64,000 nt of DNA from JAGLOK01 sp023139005 (lineage in GTDB: Bacteria > Bacillota > Clostridia > Christensenellales > UMGS416): contig DAOWFX010000127.1 in assembly GCA_030637745.1 (NCBI GenBank), positions 1 to 64,000 of the forward strand, written 5' to 3'. Under the pieces are notes generated by a model. That model saw only the letters and a program-made list of their open reading frames with translations. It did no database searches and was not told where the DNA came from. A program made the position numbers and the translations under genes. Positions 60,741 to 64,000 of this stretch are shown here, piece by piece (position 1 is the stretch's first letter; every line of letters begins with the position of its first letter).

Positions 60741-61619
60741 ATGAAACTTGCAAGCTATAAATATCAAAACAAACAGAACTGGGGCATAGTGGACACTATA
60801 AATCAGTTGGTTTATCCGAGTGCAGAAGTATTTGGAGAAGATTGTGCTGCAAGTTTGTTGGAGCACATAAAAGCCAATGGATGTGATGCATTTACATCTT
60901 TTGATTTGATGGAAGTTGAAGGAATTCCGTTTGTCGATGTGACACTACTATCGCCGATAGTAAATCCTTCGCGAAATGTTTTCTGTGTTGGGAAGAACTA
61001 TATTGATCATATCAAGGAACTGGAACAGTTTGACACACAACAATTCAAGCTCAATGAAGAACGACCTATCTTCTTTACCAAATGTACAACATCAGTGATG
61101 GGTCCTTATGACAACATTCCACTACATGAAGGAATAACAGAAGCAGTGGATTATGAAGCAGAGCTTGCGATTATCATTGGAAAAGAAGGTATCAATATTA
61201 AAAGAGAAGATGCACTGGAGCATGTATTCGGATACACAGTACTCAATGACGTTACTGCGCGTGACTTGCAAAAAGCGCACAAGCAATGGTTTAAAGGAAA
61301 GAGCTTGGATGGGTTTTGCCCGATGGGGCCTTGGATCGTTACTCGAGATGAGATAAGGGATCCACAGAACTTGGACATTAGCACATATGTGAATGATGAA
61401 GTGCGTCAAAGCTCCAATACGCAGAATATGATATTTGACATCGCAACACTGATTGAGTGGTTATCCCAAGGTATCACACTCAAGCCCGGAGATATATTAG
61501 CTACAGGAACACCAAGTGGTGTGGGACTTGGAATGTATCCACCGCAGTTTCTAAAAAGCGGTGATGTAGTTCAGATTACTGTGCAAGATATCGGGACGAT
61601 TAAAAACAGGGTTAAATAA
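60741..61619 (+). CDS. fumarylacetoacetate hydrolase family protein
   Basis: A 292-residue FAH-superfamily enzyme. Landmarks are VFCVGKNYIDHIKEL near residue 80, the metal ligands in EAVDYEAELAIIIGKEG near 136, LNDVTARDLQK near 170 and GDILATGTPSGVG near 252. The family cleaves or decarboxylates C-C bonds in 2-keto acids such as acylpyruvates and oxaloacetate. The exact substrate is not readable. GAGGTAAAATA precedes the ATG. It is followed 12 bases later by recX. Confidence 0.88.
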   Translation: MKLASYKYQNKQNWGIVDTINQLVYPSAEVFGEDCAASLLEHIKANGCDAFTSFDLMEVEGIPFVDVTLLSPIVNPSRNVFCVGKNYIDHIKELEQFDTQQFKLNEERPIFFTKCTTSVMGPYDNIPLHEGITEAVDYEAELAIIIGKEGINIKREDALEHVFGYTVLNDVTARDLQKAHKQWFKGKSLDGFCPMGPWIVTRDEIRDPQNLDISTYVNDEVRQSSNTQNMIFDIATLIEWLSQGITLKPGDILATGTPSGVGLGMYPPQFLKSGDVVQITVQDIGTIKNRVK

Positions 61620-61631
61620 ACAAAGGATACT

Positions 61632-62264
61632 ATGTGTAAAATCACTTCCATTACAAGACAAGTCAAGAACAAAAATCGTGTCTCCATTCATGTGGATGGT
61701 AGCTACTTTGGTGCGCTTGATGAAAAGACTTTCTTGAGTAGTGGATTAAAAACCGGAGATACACTGTCTGAAGATATTTGGGAGCGGTTGTTTGCACAAG
61801 CAGAGAATGAAGCTGCGTTTAATAAAGCACTAGGATACATTTCGCGCTTGATGCGAAGCAAAAAGCAGATGATAGAGTACCTCAACAAGAAAGGCTATGA
61901 GGCGCAATCCATTCAATATGCAATCGATAAACTGAAAGAGTACAAATACATTGACGATGAAAGTTATGCACGGATGATCTTGTCACATCAAGTGAATGTT
62001 AAGCATGCAGGGATGATGGCAGTGAAAAATGCTATGTATAAAAACGGAATAGATAAACAGACATCAGAAAAAGCGATCTTAGAGTATGACAATGAGAAAC
62101 AACGAGAAAATGCTAAAATTTGCGCTGAGAAACTATTGAAAAAGTATCATAGGATACAAGACAGACGCGAAAAAAAGCACAAGATCTCACAAGCCATGAT
62201 GCGTCGCGGATACAACTGGGATATGATTAATTCTGTGTTGCGGGGCGATGACGAAGAGAATTAA
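61632..62264 (+). CDS. recX: regulatory protein RecX
   Basis: A 210-residue all-helical protein made of three-helix RecX repeats: YISRLMRSKKQMIEYLNKKG near 77, YIDDESYARMILSHQ near 111 and KISQAMMRRGYNWDMINSVL near the end. It modulates RecA filaments. It is cotranscribed with the FAH-family gene here and not next to recA. The last 38 bases overlap the convergent transglutaminase gene. Confidence 0.9.
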   Translation: MCKITSITRQVKNKNRVSIHVDGSYFGALDEKTFLSSGLKTGDTLSEDIWERLFAQAENEAAFNKALGYISRLMRSKKQMIEYLNKKGYEAQSIQYAIDKLKEYKYIDDESYARMILSHQVNVKHAGMMAVKNAMYKNGIDKQTSEKAILEYDNEKQRENAKICAEKLLKKYHRIQDRREKKHKISQAMMRRGYNWDMINSVLRGDDEEN

Positions 62265-64000
62265 AAAATGATTTCAACAAAAAATCAATATACTTGAAAA
62301 TCCCTAACTTCCTTCTGGAATACACAAGCAAAGCTTTATGATAGGTGAAGATAGATAGCATATCTTTGTCCGTTAGGTCTTGTTGTGCATAAATCATTTT
62401 GCTAATAACTTCCGCTACCTTTTGATACTTATACCCATATAGATTAAGCCATTCATCTACCATAATTGCATGTGCATTTAATGTGGTACCTGGTGGCTTG
62501 TCATACTTATAGTAAGAAAAGAGCTTCAGAATAGTCTTATAATAAAACACTACAATCTCATTGTTGTTTTTATATCTTTTCTTGACTGCAAACAAACTTA
62601 AACGTATTCTGCTGATTACAAGTAGTGCAGCAAACAGCAGTACAATCGTAGAAATCGTGATGATAATTGCCACAATTGGCATTGAAGTGGTTGGTTGCTC
62701 TATTGGAACATCTACTTCTTCAACAAACTCTTCATTAAAGAATTCTTCTTCAAATGGGATGGTCTCACCTGATGAGACTATTTGATTGTTGGTTCTTGTC
62801 TCCGGTTCAAAAGGTATCCAACCAAATCCTTCAATATAGACTTCAGCCCATGCATGTGCATTTTTTCCCGTGATCACCTGTGGTAGGTGGGGCTGCGCTT
62901 TAGGGTCAGTTCTAAAGCCTTCAACATATCGAGAGGGGATACCTGCACTGCGTGCCATAACAGCCATTGCAGAAGCAAAGTATGTGCAATAACCTCTTTT
63001 TGTTTCAAGAAAATGTTCCACAAAACCCATATCTTCAGGTGGAATATCCGGGGATAGAGTGTAGGTAAATCCATCTTCTAAGTACTCCATGATAGCAACT
63101 GCTTTCAGGTAGTCACTTTCTACATCTTCAGTAATCTTTAATACAGTTTCATGAACGCTTGCAGGAATGTTTTCCGCGACTTTAGTAAAATTTCTATCAA
63201 TCAATTCTCTTTGATTAGAATAATCATCTGACAAATTACTTTGTACTTTTTTCACGTAGTTTTCAAAACTTGCTGCCTCATATAAAAGAAAATCCACTTT
63301 TATCTTGTAGCCAATTCCTGATTCAATATTACGAGACGAAAAAACTTCACCTATCGTGTTGAATGAGGGTATCATTGTCAGCATCTTGTCTGCTGAAACT
63401 TTCATCGTTCTAAAAGGTGTAAAAAGTGTTGAGGAACCATTTGATATCGGAGAGATGGATACATCAACTTTTCTAAAGAATAATGGATTTCTAGCATCTC
63501 CTTGCGGAAGATAAAGACTAAAAACTTGGTCTTTTACATTTTCATTTTTCAAATTGAACCTGTAACGATAACTATCAGAATCATCAATCCAACTATTTCC
63601 TGTATAGGTGTTTTTGATGTTTCCAATAAGCAAAACAGGTCTATCCGTTTGGACATACATAATTTCTTTGTCTGACAACTCAACAGGACCACCCAATCTG
63701 TTATTTAATGGTTGATAACCTACTGAACTTATATTGAATATTGTACGCTCTCTAGTGTTTCCTGTAAATTCTGATATGTAATCCCCAATAATATTAGTAC
63801 GCAATGATAACCATTCCCATTTACTATCAAGTTTCTTGCCATTTGCTAGAGAAACAAGCATTATTACAAGTAAAGCAGCTACAGGAATCAGCCATGCTGA
63901 ATTCAGGTTTCTTACAGTTTTAATATTTTCCCCCGGTTTAGGTTTGAGCCCATGGGCGAAGAATACTAATAAACAGCCAAATACTATGGATGTTTCATAC
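62227..64000 (-). CDS. TgpA-like membrane transglutaminase (N-terminus beyond window)
   Basis: The frame is open to the right edge, so at least 590 residues are seen and the N-terminus is missing; an internal ATG at 63861 is not the start. Visible parts are a membrane helix (SAWLIPVAALLVIMLVSLA-like), an extracellular region, and a transglutaminase core with Cys in KRGYCTYFASAMAVMARSAG, His in GKNAHAWAEVY and GWIPFEPETR. A second helix and a cytoplasmic DUF4129-like tail end the protein. The likely partners in such loci are a MoxR ATPase and a DUF58 protein, probably just outside the window. Function is probably cell-envelope processing. Confidence 0.85.
   Translation of the reverse strand, partial: YETSIVFGCLLVFFAHGLKPKPGENIKTVRNLNSAWLIPVAALLVIMLVSLANGKKLDSKWEWLSLRTNIIGDYISEFTGNTRERTIFNISSVGYQPLNNRLGGPVELSDKEIMYVQTDRPVLLIGNIKNTYTGNSWIDDSDSYRYRFNLKNENVKDQVFSLYLPQGDARNPLFFRKVDVSISPISNGSSTLFTPFRTMKVSADKMLTMIPSFNTIGEVFSSRNIESGIGYKIKVDFLLYEAASFENYVKKVQSNLSDDYSNQRELIDRNFTKVAENIPASVHETVLKITEDVESDYLKAVAIMEYLEDGFTYTLSPDIPPEDMGFVEHFLETKRGYCTYFASAMAVMARSAGIPSRYVEGFRTDPKAQPHLPQVITGKNAHAWAEVYIEGFGWIPFEPETRTNNQIVSSGETIPFEEEFFNEEFVEEVDVPIEQPTTSMPIVAIIITISTIVLLFAALLVISRIRLSLFAVKKRYKNNNEIVVFYYKTILKLFSYYKYDKPPGTTLNAHAIMVDEWLNLYGYKYQKVAEVISKMIYAQQDLTDKDMLSIFTYHKALLVYSRRKLGIFKYIDFLLKSFFNSLRHRPATQN

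Noticed and set aside
63861..63863. Start codon of the transglutaminase gene at 63861
   Set aside because: The reading frame continues open to the window edge with a membrane-helix sequence, so this ATG is internal.

Overview
The window looks like a chromosomal segment of a low-GC, Gram-positive, probably anaerobic Clostridia-type bacterium. The evidence is AT-rich DNA, strong AGGAGG-type ribosome sites, frequent TTG/GTG starts, the Firmicute order plsX-acpP-rnc-smc-ftsY-ylxM-ffh-rpsP-khpA-rimM-trmD-rplS, an oxygen-sensitive iron-sulfur L-serine dehydratase in two subunits, formate-tetrahydrofolate ligase, PduL phosphotransacylase and several ferredoxin-type Fe-S proteins. I cannot name a genus. 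I saw no tRNA, rRNA, CRISPR array, insertion sequence or prophage.

Layout. 1-3.9 kb: an Fe-S/metallocluster module (NifX-like tail, DUF89, two MinD-type ATPases with ferredoxin inserts, a NifX-like protein, an NBP35/Mrp ATPase). 4-14.6 kb: an FtsJ/RlmM-like methyltransferase, an AraC regulator, a GNAT-like protein, sdaAB-sdaAA, a second AraC regulator diverging from fucI, a hydrolase/DsrE pair and a metallopeptidase-like lipoprotein. 14.6-20.1 kb, minus strand: a sodium/solute symporter locus (DUF4212 small subunit, symporter, small membrane protein) ending in a PHP-Cache-PAS-nucleotidyltransferase sensor. 20.5-25.7 kb, minus strand: a HisJ-type PHP phosphatase, then a TetR-controlled two-permease ABC exporter behind a five-site palindromic operator array. 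25.7-29.6 kb: tyrS behind a tyrosine-rich leader peptide and terminator, an EamA transporter and an alkaline phosphatase. 29.6-44.1 kb: envelope and stress genes (secreted repeat protein, HD hydrolase, LCP protein, RsgI-like protein, SHOCT proteins, QueG-like Fe-S protein, DUF1566 lipoprotein, TetR/zinc-ribbon pair, ECF sigma/anti-sigma/SIMPL operon, MerR-ABC exporter, peptidoglycan-binding protein).

44.3-57 kb: the housekeeping fatty-acid/RNase III/SMC/SRP/ribosome-maturation cluster, with two unknown membrane-protein genes flanking ftsY and unusual palindromic or duplicated intergenic DNA after smc and ffh. 57-64 kb: pduL, an unknown gene, fhs, an FAH-family enzyme, recX and, entering from the right edge on the minus strand, a TgpA-like transglutaminase.

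Most notable: (i) the tyrS leader, whose YYAYYY peptide and intrinsic terminator look like ribosome-mediated attenuation where a T-box would be expected; (ii) the 964-residue membrane sensor joining a PHP phosphoesterase to a DUF294 nucleotidyltransferase beside the symporter; (iii) the tetR operator array built on a 91-bp tandem duplication; (iv) a 127-bp palindrome directly after the ffh stop codon. Gene starts were set by ribosome-site spacing and family N-termini; function calls come from reading motifs, not from database searches.
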